Below, in pieces: positions 1 through 8,600 of a stretch of DNA of 64,000 nt (its first letter is position 1; every line of letters starts with the position of its first letter). The DNA comes from Nitrospiraceae bacterium. GTDB taxonomy: Bacteria > Nitrospirota > Thermodesulfovibrionia > Thermodesulfovibrionales > UBA1546. The notes beneath the pieces were generated by a model, which ran no database searches, was not told the DNA's origin, and was given only the letters and a program-made list of their open reading frames with translations. The stretch covers positions 1 through 64,000 of the forward strand of contig JAJFTJ010000018.1 in NCBI GenBank assembly GCA_021373015.1, written 5' to 3'. The translations under genes were made by a program, and so were the position numbers.

Positions 1-131
1 AATTGCGCCCTGCCTGCAAATGACAGTACTTTGGTTATTGCTGCTGTTAAGGTCGTCTTGCCATGATCTACGTGACCTATTGTCCCTACGTTACAATGAG
101 GTTTGGTCCTCTCAAATTTTGCCTTTGCCAT
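1..131 (-). CDS. tuf: Elongation factor Tu, N-terminal part
   Basis: Only the first 43 codons lie in the window; the gene runs off the left edge. The protein starts [20 protein letters not shown], and the P-loop GHVDHGKT is at residues 19-26, both typical of EF-Tu. EF-Tu is the GTPase that delivers aminoacyl-tRNA to the ribosome. A good ribosome-binding site (GGAGG) stands just upstream of the ATG. Four tRNA genes precede it in the same direction, as in the thrU-tyrU-glyT-thrT-tufB unit of Escherichia coli, so they are probably co-transcribed. Confidence 0.97.
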   Translation of the reverse strand, partial: MAKAKFERTKPHCNVGTIGHVDHGKTTLTAAITKVLSFAGRAQ

Positions 132-192
132 TTTTGCCTCCTTTGCCCAAATCTTCCTTTAGAAAATTTTTAACTGCGTATCCCGTTCCTGG

Positions 193-265
<73 letters not shown>

Positions 266-303
266 AATTCCAAAAGCATTGCCCCCCAAAAAGCTCTAGT
301 CAC

Positions 304-378
304 TGGAGCGGGAAACGGGATTCGAACCCGCGACCCTCAGCTTGGAAGGCTGACGCTCTACCACTGAGCTACTCCCGC
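304..378 (-). tRNA. tRNA-Gly (anticodon TCC)
   Basis: Cloverleaf on the minus strand with acceptor GCGGGAG, anticodon loop CTTCCAA (anticodon TCC), T-loop TTCGAAT and an encoded CCA end. Third gene of the tRNA-tuf unit. Confidence 0.96.
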
Positions 379-424
379 AATTTATAAAATATTAAAAATA
401 ATTTTCATTATAAAAAAACTATAC

Positions 425-509
425 TGGTGGAGAGGGGAGGATTCGAACCTCCGAAGGCAGTGCCGGCAGATTTACAGTCTGCTCCCTTTGGCCGCTCGGG
501 AACCTCTCC
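425..509 (-). tRNA. tRNA-Tyr (anticodon GTA)
   Basis: An 85-base tRNA with the long variable arm expected of bacterial tRNA-Tyr. The acceptor GGAGAGG pairs with CCTCTCC, the anticodon is GTA and CCA is encoded. Second gene of the tRNA-tuf unit. Confidence 0.96.
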
Positions 510-564
510 GACTGCATTGTGGAGCTTCACTTCCCCCACGAAAATTATATTTTCAAAAATCAAA

Positions 565-640
565 TGGAGCCACCGAAGGGAATCGAACCCCCGACCCGCT
601 GATTACAAATCAGCTGCTCTGCCTGCTGAGCTACGGTGGC
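565..640 (-). tRNA. tRNA-Thr (anticodon TGT)
   Basis: Acceptor GCCACCG pairs with CGGTGGC, the anticodon loop TTTGTAA gives anticodon TGT, and CCA is encoded. First gene of the unit Thr-Tyr-Gly-Thr-tuf. Its anticodon differs from the second tRNA-Thr (GGT), as in the E. coli unit. Confidence 0.96.
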
Positions 641-732
641 AATTCTATTAGATATTTTGTCAAAAAGCGTAAAACAGGCAAAAGACAATACTCCACCTGC
701 CTTTTTTCTAAACTGAGTAGTTTAAGGGTTAA

Positions 733-762
733 AGTATAACATGGTCAATTTTCGAAATGCAA
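733..762 (-). promoter_or_regulatory. Candidate promoter of the tRNA-tuf unit
   Basis: On the minus strand TTGCAT (757-762) and TATACT (733-738) are separated by 18 bases, about 95 bases upstream of the first tRNA. It is the best sigma-70-type match in the gap between the tRNAs and rlmB. Inferred from sequence only. Confidence 0.5.
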
Positions 763-798
763 GAATATTGTTGTTTATCTCAGCTTTACTCTCAAAAT

Positions 799-1524
799 CT
801 ATTTCTTGCTTAATCTTTGTCTCAATATCTCAAAAAATATAATCCCGGCAGTAACAGAAGCATTAAGTGAATTTAATGTTCCTTTCATAGGGAGACTCAC
901 AATAAAATCGCATTGCTCAGTAACTGTTTTTCTCAGCCCTTTTCCTTCAGACCCTACAACAACAGCGAGTGGGATATTCAGATCAGCATCCCATAGCGCA
1001 ACTTCAGATCCGGCTTCTGCTCCTATCACAGTTATTCCATTATCCTTCATCTCTGACATTGCATGTTTTATATTATTTATTTTTGCAACAGGCACATGCT
1101 CGGAAGCTCCGGCAGAAGTCTTTGCTACTGCAGGACTCAATCCTGCAGATCTGTGCTCCTGAATAATCACCCCATGAACTCCTGCTGCATCAGCAGAACG
1201 CAAAATAGCGCCGAGATTTCCCGGGTCTTCTATACCATCAAGAATCAGGAAAAAGGGAATCTGATTTTTCTTAGAAGGTATTTGAAACAGTTCTTCAATT
1301 GAAACATAATCTTTCTGTATTGTCTTTGCTGCAATTCCCTGATTGCCTTTTGGAAAAGAATCGAAAAATTTCGGACTTACAATCTTTACTGCAATACCTT
1401 TGTTTTTTGCCTTCTCTTCTATAAAAAAATTCTTATCTTTTCTGCCTGAAGAAATATAAATTTCCTGCACATTTGTCCCTGCTTTCAAAGCCTCTACAAC
1501 TGGATTCAGACCGTATATCAACAT
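799..1524 (-). CDS. rlmB: 23S rRNA 2'-O-ribose methyltransferase, TrmH/RlmB (SPOUT) family
   Basis: The 241-residue protein has an N-terminal substrate-binding domain (about 1-75, beginning LIYGLNPVVEAL) and a C-terminal SPOUT knot. Visible motifs are NLGAILRSADAAG (103-115), VVGSEGKGLRKT (189-200) and LPMKGTLNSLNAS (211-223), the three signature blocks of TrmH-family enzymes. RlmB methylates the ribose of G2251 in 23S rRNA using S-adenosylmethionine; the exact target here is inferred from family. No ribosome-binding site precedes the ATG, and a TATAAT box lies only seven bases upstream, so the message may be leaderless. Confidence 0.9.
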   Translation of the reverse strand: MLIYGLNPVVEALKAGTNVQEIYISSGRKDKNFFIEEKAKNKGIAVKIVSPKFFDSFPKGNQGIAAKTIQKDYVSIEELFQIPSKKNQIPFFLILDGIEDPGNLGAILRSADAAGVHGVIIQEHRSAGLSPAVAKTSAGASEHVPVAKINNIKHAMSEMKDNGITVIGAEAGSEVALWDADLNIPLAVVVGSEGKGLRKTVTEQCDFIVSLPMKGTLNSLNASVTAGIIFFEILRQRLSKK

Positions 1525-1531
1525 TGTTTTT

Positions 1532-1537
1532 ATTATA
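1532..1537 (-). promoter_or_regulatory. -10 box of rlmB, implying a leaderless mRNA
   Basis: A perfect TATAAT on the minus strand ends seven bases before the rlmB ATG. A start site at the usual distance would fall at or next to the ATG. No convincing -35 box is visible. Confidence 0.5.
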
Positions 1538-1612
1538 CTTATTTTTTAATTCAAAAACCTGAAAAATCTGTTAATATCTTCTAAAGAATTTTTAATAAAC
1601 AAGGGGGATAAA

Positions 1613-2014
1613 ATGTTTTTAAACTCATTAAGCAAATATAGCGATCTTGGACTATTGGTAATGCGGCTTGGTCTCGGAGCAATGTTCATGTATCATGGTC
1701 TGCCTAAGCTTTTAGCCGGCCCTGAAAAATGGATAAAAGTCGGCTCTGCCATGAAATATATCAACGTGGATTTCGCTCCTGTTTTCTGGGGATTTATGGC
1801 ATCTTTTGCAGAGGTCTTCGGAGCCATCTGTCTTATCTTTGGATTCTTTTTTGTGCCTGCATGCATTCTTCTTACATTCACAATGACGATTGCTGCCGTA
1901 ATGCATATTGGCAGAGGAGATTCTCTTCAGACTGCATCTCACGCCATTGAAAATGGCATTGTTTTTTTCAGTCTAATGCTTATCGGTCCAGGCAAACACA
2001 GTATAGAGAAATAA
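1613..2014 (+). CDS. DoxX family membrane protein
   Basis: The 133-residue protein has four predicted membrane segments. The opening LGLLVMRLGLGAMFMYHGLPKLL is typical of DoxX/DoxD-family proteins (quoted here as the pattern L-x-x-R-L-x-x-G-x-x-F-x-x-H-G-x-x-K-L). Members are small inner-membrane proteins, some tied to quinone or sulfur redox chemistry; the substrate cannot be read from this sequence. The start is supported by a strong ribosome-binding site (AAGGGGG) ahead of the ATG. It is a single-gene unit facing rlmB divergently and closed by a hairpin terminator. Confidence 0.85.
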   Translation: MFLNSLSKYSDLGLLVMRLGLGAMFMYHGLPKLLAGPEKWIKVGSAMKYINVDFAPVFWGFMASFAEVFGAICLIFGFFFVPACILLTFTMTIAAVMHIGRGDSLQTASHAIENGIVFFSLMLIGPGKHSIEK

Positions 2015-2042
2015 TAATTTTGAGAAGTCGTTATAAAAATGA

Positions 2043-2076
2043 AACGACAGAGAGGATTGATTTTTTCTCTGTCGTT
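2043..2076. terminator. Bidirectional hairpin terminator between DoxX gene and KDO-transferase-like gene
   Basis: AACGACAGAGA (2043-2053) pairs with TCTCTGTCGTT (2066-2076), an 11-bp stem with a 12-base loop, followed by a T-rich tract on the plus strand. It sits between convergent genes and can serve both. Confidence 0.8.
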
Positions 2077-2083
2077 GTTTTAT

Positions 2084-3463
2084 TTATACGAAAAGAGTTA
2101 CCCATGTATTGAGCATTCTGCCAAGTCTATCTATATACTTTGTCGTTGCACCACTACATTCTTTAATAACAGCTTTAGCAGCAGCGCCAAGACGCTCTCT
2201 GATCTCAGCATGTTCAAACAGAAAAGTTATCTCGCCTGCAAGGTCTTCAGTCGTGTTTATTTGAATAATTGCTTTATGGTTGAGAAATTTTGTCATTATG
2301 TCTTTAAAAGATTCCATGTAAGGCCCTGTTATAACGGGCTTCCCCATACTTGCTGGTTCAATTGGATTCTGGCCTTGTAAGTGCGGCAGCATGCTTCCTG
2401 CAATAACGACAACATCAGCGATTGAGTATATTTTTTTTAATTCTCCTAGGGTATCTAATATTATTACTGGAGAGTTTTGTTGAAGCATCTTATTTAGATC
2501 TGTTTTTCGAACTGTTGAGAGATCAAAGTCTTTGATGGATGATGTAATTTTGTCTATATAACTGAGATATCTTGGAGCAATGATAAGCCTTATTTTATCT
2601 AATCCTGGACGTTTTATTATTTCTTTGAATGCGCTCAATAAAATTGCTTCTTCGCCTATATGTACACTACCGAATATCAAGACTTGTTCTTCCGAAGAGA
2701 TTCCAAGTTGCTGCCGTATCCTCTCGCGCTCTTCTATATCCACATTATGTTTTGAAGAATCAAACTTCAGATTATTGGTTATAAAAATACTGTTTGAAGG
2801 AATCCCGCAGCTGAGAAGATAGTCCCTAGCTTCATCAGAAACTGCTCCTGCCAAATTCAGATATTTGAGTCTGTGCTTATCTTCCTGTATAACATTACCT
2901 TGTAATGAATATTGTTCGGTGTAATGATAGTTGGCTAAAACAATCGTGGCATTATAGCTAGTTTTTGCGAGTTCTAGAATTTTTGAACTAAGCTGTTCCA
3001 TAGTTTCAAAGCACAATATTAGAGACGGTTTAAGTTTGCTGAGCCAGTATAAAATAATTGGACGCCATTCCCAAAAAAGATAAGGCAGAACGATAACGGC
3101 TAACCTTGCGGATTGAGTTATACGCCGGACGTCTCTTGGATTACGGGTTATAACTACTATCTGATAAGAGGAAATAACCTTTATTTCTCTTATTAAATTA
3201 ATACTGTTTAATATCTCGCCAAGCCCTAGAGCGGATATTAATATCGTCTTTTCATGTCTGCCGATTAATCTGCGTGTTTTTAAAGAAATATATCCGAAAA
3301 TAGCAGGGAGATCTCCTGTTTCATAAAGATCATTTTTATAATAGAAAATAAGATTTCTGATCGGTTGGAGTTTCAAGCGCATTTTTTTTATTATTGACAG
3401 AACCAATAGATAGGCGAATTCAGGCAGGAAAAAGTTCAAAAATTTTTTAAGAAAAATTTTCAT
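2084..3463 (-). CDS. Divergent KDO transferase-like glycosyltransferase (WaaA-like, GT30/GT-B fold)
   Basis: The 459-residue protein has a hydrophobic N-terminus that could anchor it to the inner membrane. The block SALGLGEI (about 77-84) matches the SVGE motif of WaaA, whose Glu is the catalytic base. Near the C-terminus IAGSMLPHLQGQNPIEPASM and GKPVITGPYMESFKDI match the nucleotide-sugar-binding block of WaaA (GGS...HGGHNPLEPA). The middle block FETMEQLSSKILE is a weak version of the family's ETELWPN. True WaaA transfers KDO to lipid A; the divergence suggests a paralogue with another acceptor or sugar. The ATG overlaps the stop of the upstream ATP-grasp gene by four bases, so translation is probably coupled. 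Confidence 0.72.
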   Translation of the reverse strand: MKIFLKKFLNFFLPEFAYLLVLSIIKKMRLKLQPIRNLIFYYKNDLYETGDLPAIFGYISLKTRRLIGRHEKTILISALGLGEILNSINLIREIKVISSYQIVVITRNPRDVRRITQSARLAVIVLPYLFWEWRPIILYWLSKLKPSLILCFETMEQLSSKILELAKTSYNATIVLANYHYTEQYSLQGNVIQEDKHRLKYLNLAGAVSDEARDYLLSCGIPSNSIFITNNLKFDSSKHNVDIEERERIRQQLGISSEEQVLIFGSVHIGEEAILLSAFKEIIKRPGLDKIRLIIAPRYLSYIDKITSSIKDFDLSTVRKTDLNKMLQQNSPVIILDTLGELKKIYSIADVVVIAGSMLPHLQGQNPIEPASMGKPVITGPYMESFKDIMTKFLNHKAIIQINTTEDLAGEITFLFEHAEIRERLGAAAKAVIKECSGATTKYIDRLGRMLNTWVTLFV

Positions 3464-4668
3464 TCAAGACCTAGATATGCAAGTTCTTTTTCAATATCAA
3501 TAACCTCGTCGCGTGAAGATCCTAATAACATTCCAGTAAGCCGGGGTGAAGCCCCATCATTCCCGCAGACCTCCGGGTCGTAACTGCACAGCGGCATTAA
3601 TATGTTTTTGTGCATAGCCTTATATATCAGATTCAGCAAATCCCTGTAACTGAGATTTATTTTTTTCCATGTCCTGAGCCTAATAACTTGTTTGCCATGT
3701 GTTCTGAGTATGCTGTCAGCAAGAAGCAAAGCCCTTGTGGATCCGTTGACTCTAAAATTAAGATCGAAAACTTTGATGTCTCCATTTTCAAGCACTGCCA
3801 TGTCAATTCCAACAAAACCCCAATACCCAATCAACATTCCTTCGCGGGCAATCTCTAATCCAGTCTTAACAGCTGACTCTGGCACAATGATTTTACTATC
3901 GATCCAGTTGCCGTGGTATTTCCCGTAGCTGTCACTTATCTGTTCTGCACAACCAAGATATTTGATCTCTCCGGAAGCAGTGACCGCATAGTTAAGGCAT
4001 AGATTTCTGACTATATCTAAATATTCTTCACATACAAAATGCGAGCATGTACTGAATAAATTCTCAGCATAGGACAACTGTTCAAAATTTCGGCATATCA
4101 TAACATCAGTGCCGGTTCCAGATGATTCATTAGTTACAGACTTTATCACAGCAGGAAGTTCGGATACTAATTTTTTAAAATTTGGCTTTGAAGATTTCAA
4201 TATTTTGCGCTTGGGAAGATATGCTTGTTCTACCAATTTCTCAATATTAGCTTTATTATTAAGAAATGATATTTTTTCTGGATGTACCCAATATCGGTCA
4301 GCTGGCACTTCTGATTCCAGATGGATATATTGGAGTGCGAGCTTCTGTCCGCTGGTATAAATATCTCGCAGAGTATCCAGATATTCTTTAGAGGATGAAT
4401 AGCTAATAATTTTTTCTGGCAGCGCTAATCCTGCATCGGTCAATAATTTTAAAGAATCAGGTGATGATACAGAGGAATCACATAGTGTGGGCATATCACC
4501 TGTCATTACTAGCAGACCTCCCGAAGACATTGCCTGTGCCGCGGGATCGTCTGTCAGCCATCTGCAAGCTCCTGGGGATACAGATGGGGAAAAGAAAAGA
4601 TCATTCCCATAGATCTGACTTATTGTCAAAGAAGGTTTAATTGTTTGAGTAATAGCATTCAAGTACAT
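3460..4668 (-). CDS. ATP-grasp domain protein, probable carboxylate-amine ligase
   Basis: The 402-residue protein has a variable N-terminal half and an ATP-grasp-like C-terminal half. Features include a lysine-bearing segment AVIKSVTNESSGTGTD (about 172-187), the glutamate-bearing FVCEEYLD, and FDLNFRVNGST (about 307-317), which fits the metal-binding D/E-x-N-x-R-x-x-G block of ATP-grasp enzymes. Such enzymes join a carboxylate, activated as acyl phosphate, to an amine or thiol. Substrates here are unknown. The gene overlaps its upstream neighbour by ten bases and its downstream neighbour by four, making a tight three-gene unit. It could also be a distant D-Ala-D-Ala-ligase or carbamoyl-phosphate-synthase relative. 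Confidence 0.65.
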   Translation of the reverse strand: MYLNAITQTIKPSLTISQIYGNDLFFSPSVSPGACRWLTDDPAAQAMSSGGLLVMTGDMPTLCDSSVSSPDSLKLLTDAGLALPEKIISYSSSKEYLDTLRDIYTSGQKLALQYIHLESEVPADRYWVHPEKISFLNNKANIEKLVEQAYLPKRKILKSSKPNFKKLVSELPAVIKSVTNESSGTGTDVMICRNFEQLSYAENLFSTCSHFVCEEYLDIVRNLCLNYAVTASGEIKYLGCAEQISDSYGKYHGNWIDSKIIVPESAVKTGLEIAREGMLIGYWGFVGIDMAVLENGDIKVFDLNFRVNGSTRALLLADSILRTHGKQVIRLRTWKKINLSYRDLLNLIYKAMHKNILMPLCSYDPEVCGNDGASPRLTGMLLGSSRDEVIDIEKELAYLGLE

Positions 4669-5522
4669 AAGCCCCTAAAAAAGTTTAGTCCATTCGCAAG
4701 ATGTTTAATGTTGGTTTTCACTCTCTCAGCAATGTTTCCAGAAATTATAGTAGGCGTCCGGTTTGCGTCAAGCAGAACAGCCTCGCCATTAACCACTAAA
4801 TAATCAAACTTGCCATAGTCAAATCCTAGCTCTGTTCTTAACGTGCGCAGAGATTTAGGTATCGGCAGATCGAATTCTTTGCTGACTACGTTATTGGCTT
4901 TGACTATTGGTTTATATGAAAAACAGCGTTGACTTATTTCAGAATCACCGAAAAAAATCCACTGCCGCAGGCAATAATAATTGCCTTCTTTTTCAGGTAA
5001 AAACTTTTCTACAACTAGGCTGGGATTACGCCATACAGATTTTGGTATATCATCAGGCTTCGCGAAAATAGGATAAGCATTAGCATCAACGTGTCCAGTT
5101 AGTCTAAAGGGCAGAGTTCTTGTAATTTTACGCTTTATCCTTTCTTTTAAGCTAGGCTTTGAACCAAGCAGTTCTGGTAATCCGCCTGCGTTTCTGTCAG
5201 TTTTTACAATCACAGGGCCATCATAGTAATCCGCTGCATTGACTAGGTTTTTGCTGACTCTGCGTTTTGAGATATCGGCAGCTCTTTCATTTATAACAAG
5301 AGGGTAATGCTTACTAAAAGCCAGATATTCATCGGGCACTTTTGTCAGGTCAGTATGAAGTATCAATGCGTCTGCTGGTTCGAGACAGCTAACACCAATT
5401 AGAACACTTACTTTTATGCCGGTTTTTTCCCATTCATCACAAAGAAGCTTTAAAAGATAACCGTAATCCTTAAAATTGTCCTTGCTGTGAGTCAGCACTG
5501 CTATTTTGCCCTTGTTCTTCAT
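4659..5522 (-). CDS. ATP-grasp-like protein, first gene of the KDO-transferase-like unit
   Basis: About 287 residues from the ATG at 5522. The longer frame begins at 5594, but the internal ATG has GAGGAG upstream and begins MKNKGKIAVLTHSKDNF, a natural Rossmann-like start, so 5522 is preferred. The segment GPVIVKTDRNAGGLPE and the end block FDYGKFDYLVVNGEAVLLDANRTPT (pattern D-Y-x-V-x-x-G-x-x-x-L-x-D-x-N-x-T-P-T) resemble the lysine and metal-binding parts of ATP-grasp enzymes. No close named family is recognised. It heads the unit of two ATP-grasp-like proteins and one WaaA-like transferase, so a joint role in modifying a cell-surface glycan or lipid is plausible. Confidence 0.55.
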   Translation of the reverse strand: MKNKGKIAVLTHSKDNFKDYGYLLKLLCDEWEKTGIKVSVLIGVSCLEPADALILHTDLTKVPDEYLAFSKHYPLVINERAADISKRRVSKNLVNAADYYDGPVIVKTDRNAGGLPELLGSKPSLKERIKRKITRTLPFRLTGHVDANAYPIFAKPDDIPKSVWRNPSLVVEKFLPEKEGNYYCLRQWIFFGDSEISQRCFSYKPIVKANNVVSKEFDLPIPKSLRTLRTELGFDYGKFDYLVVNGEAVLLDANRTPTIISGNIAERVKTNIKHLANGLNFFRGLCT

Positions 5523-5729
5523 TATAAATGGCTCCTCTTCATTTTCCTGTTTAACAAGACTAGTGCAGTGCACTGTTAGCGATCTTCTTAACAAGCAGAT
5601 TTTGGTTCTTACATTTAAAATTTTTTATCACTATAAAATAAATGTGAATGTTAAGGCAATGCAAGGAGTTTGACATTTTGCATCTTTGCCTGTAGCTCTA
5701 CTCCACTTAATAAGCATAGAATAAATATT

Positions 5730-5758
5730 AAGGGGACTTAACAGCAAACAGTCCCCTT
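5730..5758 (-). terminator. Hairpin downstream of the 191-residue membrane protein gene
   Basis: AAGGGGACT (5730-5738) pairs with AGTCCCCTT (5750-5758), a 9-bp stem with an 11-base loop, followed on the minus strand by an AT-rich tract. It lies in the 290-base gap between 5522 and 5813, where no other gene is seen. A 10-base palindrome CAGTGCACTG (5566-5575) in the same gap is of unknown meaning. Confidence 0.6.
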
Positions 5759-5812
5759 GATCTTGCAAACTATTTAATGGAATGAAATTTTTTCAGCATT
5801 TATAATTCTATC

Positions 5813-6388
5813 TTATCTTTTCGTGTTAATAGCTATTGAAACCACTGTCCTCCACTGTTCTGCAAAAAATCTGGCGAGTATTATTATCAGGAAGCCATAA
5901 ACAGGCATAAGGATGATAGACCAAACTCCTGTTTTCAAAAACGAAAGCCCCATCATCTGTCCAATATAAGCGCCCTGCTGCCCTAATATTATTGTGGCTA
6001 AAAGCGCGAAAACAAAACCGACAAAACCAACCCATATTCCAGCCCATTCTCCAAGGGTCTGGATAAAATGGGAGAAGACCGGAGTTGCAACGAAGTCATT
6101 ACTTCCAGAAGAAGTCTGTTCCACTTTATTGCTCCTGTTCCACCAAAGCTGAAAGCTCATCCAACCTGCAAAAGCAATAGTAAGCCACATTAAAATAAAT
6201 ACAAATACCACTTTGCCGGCAGAATGAAATATATTGCTGTCTAGAGCAATATAAAGAATGTAAATCGGCCAGATAATATTGATAGCAGAGATAATCATGT
6301 AGAGCCATTTGAAAGGTTTCCTGAACATGCCTCCATTGTCGATAAAAGACAGGTATGGAGCAATAGCGTTAAAAAATTTGTTGTCCAT
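5813..6388 (-). CDS. Conserved-looking membrane protein of unknown function
   Basis: The 191-residue protein is not recognised. It shows about four hydrophobic segments: two near residues 27-50 and 58-80, then two near 115-140 and 150-172. A short Ser/Gly-rich loop (VEQTSSGSND) separates the two pairs. The internal pairing suggests two repeated hairpins. The ATG has a good ribosome-binding site (AAGGGG), so the gene is very likely expressed. It lies between yebC, upstream in the same direction, and a terminator hairpin, and may be its own unit because another small hairpin lies between yebC and it. Confidence 0.6.
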   Translation of the reverse strand: MDNKFFNAIAPYLSFIDNGGMFRKPFKWLYMIISAINIIWPIYILYIALDSNIFHSAGKVVFVFILMWLTIAFAGWMSFQLWWNRSNKVEQTSSGSNDFVATPVFSHFIQTLGEWAGIWVGFVGFVFALLATIILGQQGAYIGQMMGLSFLKTGVWSIILMPVYGFLIIILARFFAEQWRTVVSIAINTKR

Positions 6389-6416
6389 AATTTCCCCTTC
6401 TTAAAAAATGTGCAAT

Positions 6417-6435
6417 ACCTCTTTAAAAAAGAGGT
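6417..6435 (-). terminator. Small hairpin downstream of the yebC-type gene
   Basis: ACCTCTTT and AAAGAGGT form an 8-bp stem with a 3-base loop between the yebC stop and the membrane protein gene. On the minus strand a T-rich stretch follows after a few bases. It could be a weak terminator or attenuator. Confidence 0.5.
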
Positions 6436-6451
6436 TTAATATCTGCTTCAG

Positions 6452-7207
6452 CTACTTTTCCATCTTTTCTGCAATTTCATCAGGGATGTCAAAATTTGCA
6501 TAGACATTCTGCACATCGTCGTGGTCTTCGAGTAAATCCATCAGCTTTAACATCTGTTCGGCAGATTTTTCTTCGAGCACAACATAGTTTTTTGGAAGCA
6601 TTGTTACTTCAGCAGATTCTATAAGAATTTTTTCTTTCTCTATGGCTTTCTTAACAGTATTCATATCCTCAGGCGCAGTAATCACTTCGTAATTTTCTTC
6701 CTGCGGATCGTTTTTCATATCCTCAGCGCCTGTATCCAGCGCAGCTGACATCAGATTGTCTTCGGATGCCTTTGATTTATTCACAAGTATGTATCCCTTT
6801 TTCTCAAACATCCATGAAACGCATCCTGTCTCGCCAATGCTCCCGCCGTATTTTGACATGATATGCCTTATCTCAGGCACAGTCCTGTTCTTATTGTCTG
6901 TCATGACCTCAATAATCATTGCAACGCCTGACGGTCCATATCCTTCATATATGAATTCTTCATATGAGACGCCTGGAAGTTCTCCAGTTCCCTTCATAAT
7001 TGCTCTCTTAACATTGTCATGGGGCATATTCACTTCTTTTGCCTTTTCTATCGCAAGCCTTAATCTCGGATTGCCGTCAGCATCGCCTCCGCCAAGTCTT
7101 GCAGCAATAGTTATTTCTTTAACAATCTTGGTGAATGCCTTTCCTCTCTTTGAATCTGTATTGGCTTTCTTGTGTTTAATTTGCGACCATTTGGAATGTC
7201 CTGACAT
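6452..7207 (-). CDS. YebC/PmpR (TACO1) family protein
   Basis: The 251-residue protein begins [20 protein letters not shown], the near-invariant start of the YebC family, and contains the usual internal pieces such as [15 protein letters not shown] and [14 protein letters not shown]. Family members act as transcription regulators (PmpR) or as translation factors that relieve stalling at certain proline stretches. The length is normal and GGAGGT precedes the ATG. It is the third gene of the leftward series mtnP, response regulator, yebC, with a 25-base gap to the response-regulator gene. Confidence 0.95.
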   Translation of the reverse strand: MSGHSKWSQIKHKKANTDSKRGKAFTKIVKEITIAARLGGGDADGNPRLRLAIEKAKEVNMPHDNVKRAIMKGTGELPGVSYEEFIYEGYGPSGVAMIIEVMTDNKNRTVPEIRHIMSKYGGSIGETGCVSWMFEKKGYILVNKSKASEDNLMSAALDTGAEDMKNDPQEENYEVITAPEDMNTVKKAIEKEKILIESAEVTMLPKNYVVLEEKSAEQMLKLMDLLEDHDDVQNVYANFDIPDEIAEKMEK

Positions 7208-7232
7208 TACGCGTATACCTCCGTCTGATTTT

Positions 7233-8597
7233 TCAGACTATATTATAGTCTTTTATCTTTGTTAGAAGAGTCTTGTAACTCACTTTAAGAATCTCTGCTG
7301 CCTTTGTCTTGTTCCCATTTGTTTCTTTTAATGCCTTAGTTATTCTCTCTGTTTCAGCAATCCTTGTTGCTTCCTTGGAAGTCTCTTCAAGGGTTCCGCT
7401 CATTGGAAGATTAGCGAGCCTTGCATCAAGAGGAATGGGATTTAATGATATATGCTCAGGCATCACAGTTTTGCCGTCGCACAATATTATGGCACGCTCT
7501 ATTGTATTTTCTAGCTCTCTTATATTCCCTTTCCATACATACTTTACAAGCATATCTAGCGCTTCACCTGAAATATTTTTGAGAGTTTTTTTCAGCTCAA
7601 CGCAGTATTTTTTGATAAAAAAATCAACCAGCAAAGGAATATCTTCGGATCTTTCCCTCAATGGAGGAATCTTGACAGGGAACACGCTTAATCTGTAAAA
7701 AAGATCTTCCCTGAATGTCTTCTCATTAACGCATTTTTCAAGGTCTTTGTTGCTTGCTGCAATAATCCTGACATCTATCTTTATGGATTTTAATCCTCCG
7801 ATGCGCTCTATCTCTCCTTCCTGCAGTACCCTAAGAATCTTTGCCTGCAGCGATATATCCATCTCGCCTATCTCATCAAGAAATATTGTTCCCTTGTCAG
7901 CAAGCTCAAATTTTCCGATTTTCTTGTAATCAGCTCCTGTGAATGAACCCTTCTCATGACCAAACAATTCAGATTCAATAAGTTCTCGTGGGATTGCTGA
8001 ACAGTTAATAGGAACAAAGGGATATTCTATGCGCGGACTGAGATTGTGTATCGCCCTTGCAAACAATTCTTTTCCTGTTCCGCTTTCGCCAAGCACTAAT
8101 ACAGTTGTCTTGCTTGGAGCAACCTTCTGTATATGCTGCGCTATGTCCACTATATTTTGGCTTTTTCCTATTATTCTTTTATGCCCGAGTTTTAATGAAA
8201 ACTCCTCTTTTAGAAGCATGTTCTCTGTCATCAGCCTCTGTGTTTCAAGAGAGCGCTTTATTAACAGGAGAAGATGGTCTGTATCAAAGGGTTTTGTAAT
8301 AAAATCAAATGCCCCTTCTTTCATTGCAGTCACAGCAGTCTCAACAGAACCGTATGCTGTCATCACAATAACAGGAAGGAACGGATTTTCTTCTTTTGCG
8401 CTTTTCAATATCTCTATCCCGCTCTTTTTAGGAAGTTTCAGATCAGTGAGCACAAGGTCAATTCTCTCTTCTTTTATTTTCTTGATTCCTTCGCTTCCGT
8501 CTGAAGCAATAATAGTTTTATAACCTTCGGACTTAAGGGTTTCATTGAGCATCTCAGACATTGATTCTTTGTCTTCAACTATAAGAATGGTTTCCAT
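7233..8597 (-). CDS. NtrC-family sigma-54-dependent response regulator
   Basis: The 454-residue protein has three parts. The receiver domain (1-120) has phospho-acceptor Asp52 in VLTDLKLP, a Thr in MTAYGS and a Lys in TKPFD. The AAA+ domain (about 140-380) has Walker A GESGTGKE, Walker B FLDEIGE and the sigma-54 contact loop as GSFTGA instead of the usual GAFTGA. The C-terminus has a Fis-type helix-turn-helix ([20 protein letters not shown]). It activates transcription at sigma-54 promoters when phosphorylated. No sensor kinase gene is adjacent. Candidate sigma-54 promoters lie before lpxC and before a pilin gene in this window, but a link to this regulator is only a guess. Confidence 0.95.
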   Translation of the reverse strand: METILIVEDKESMSEMLNETLKSEGYKTIIASDGSEGIKKIKEERIDLVLTDLKLPKKSGIEILKSAKEENPFLPVIVMTAYGSVETAVTAMKEGAFDFITKPFDTDHLLLLIKRSLETQRLMTENMLLKEEFSLKLGHKRIIGKSQNIVDIAQHIQKVAPSKTTVLVLGESGTGKELFARAIHNLSPRIEYPFVPINCSAIPRELIESELFGHEKGSFTGADYKKIGKFELADKGTIFLDEIGEMDISLQAKILRVLQEGEIERIGGLKSIKIDVRIIAASNKDLEKCVNEKTFREDLFYRLSVFPVKIPPLRERSEDIPLLVDFFIKKYCVELKKTLKNISGEALDMLVKYVWKGNIRELENTIERAIILCDGKTVMPEHISLNPIPLDARLANLPMSGTLEETSKEATRIAETERITKALKETNGNKTKAAEILKVSYKTLLTKIKDYNIV

Positions 8598-8600
8598 ATA

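Noticed and set aside
635-663. TTGACA immediately before tRNA-Thr(TGT) as promoter
   Set aside because: A -10 box at normal spacing would fall inside the tRNA; the TTGCAT/TATACT pair upstream is better.
427-739. Open frames across the tRNA-Tyr and tRNA-Thr genes with text such as RRESNPRPADYKSAALPAE
   Set aside because: They are antisense readings of tRNA genes, a well-known artefact.
5566-5575. Palindrome CAGTGCACTG upstream of the ATP-grasp unit
   Set aside because: Only ten bases, single copy, no partner site; not enough for an operator call.
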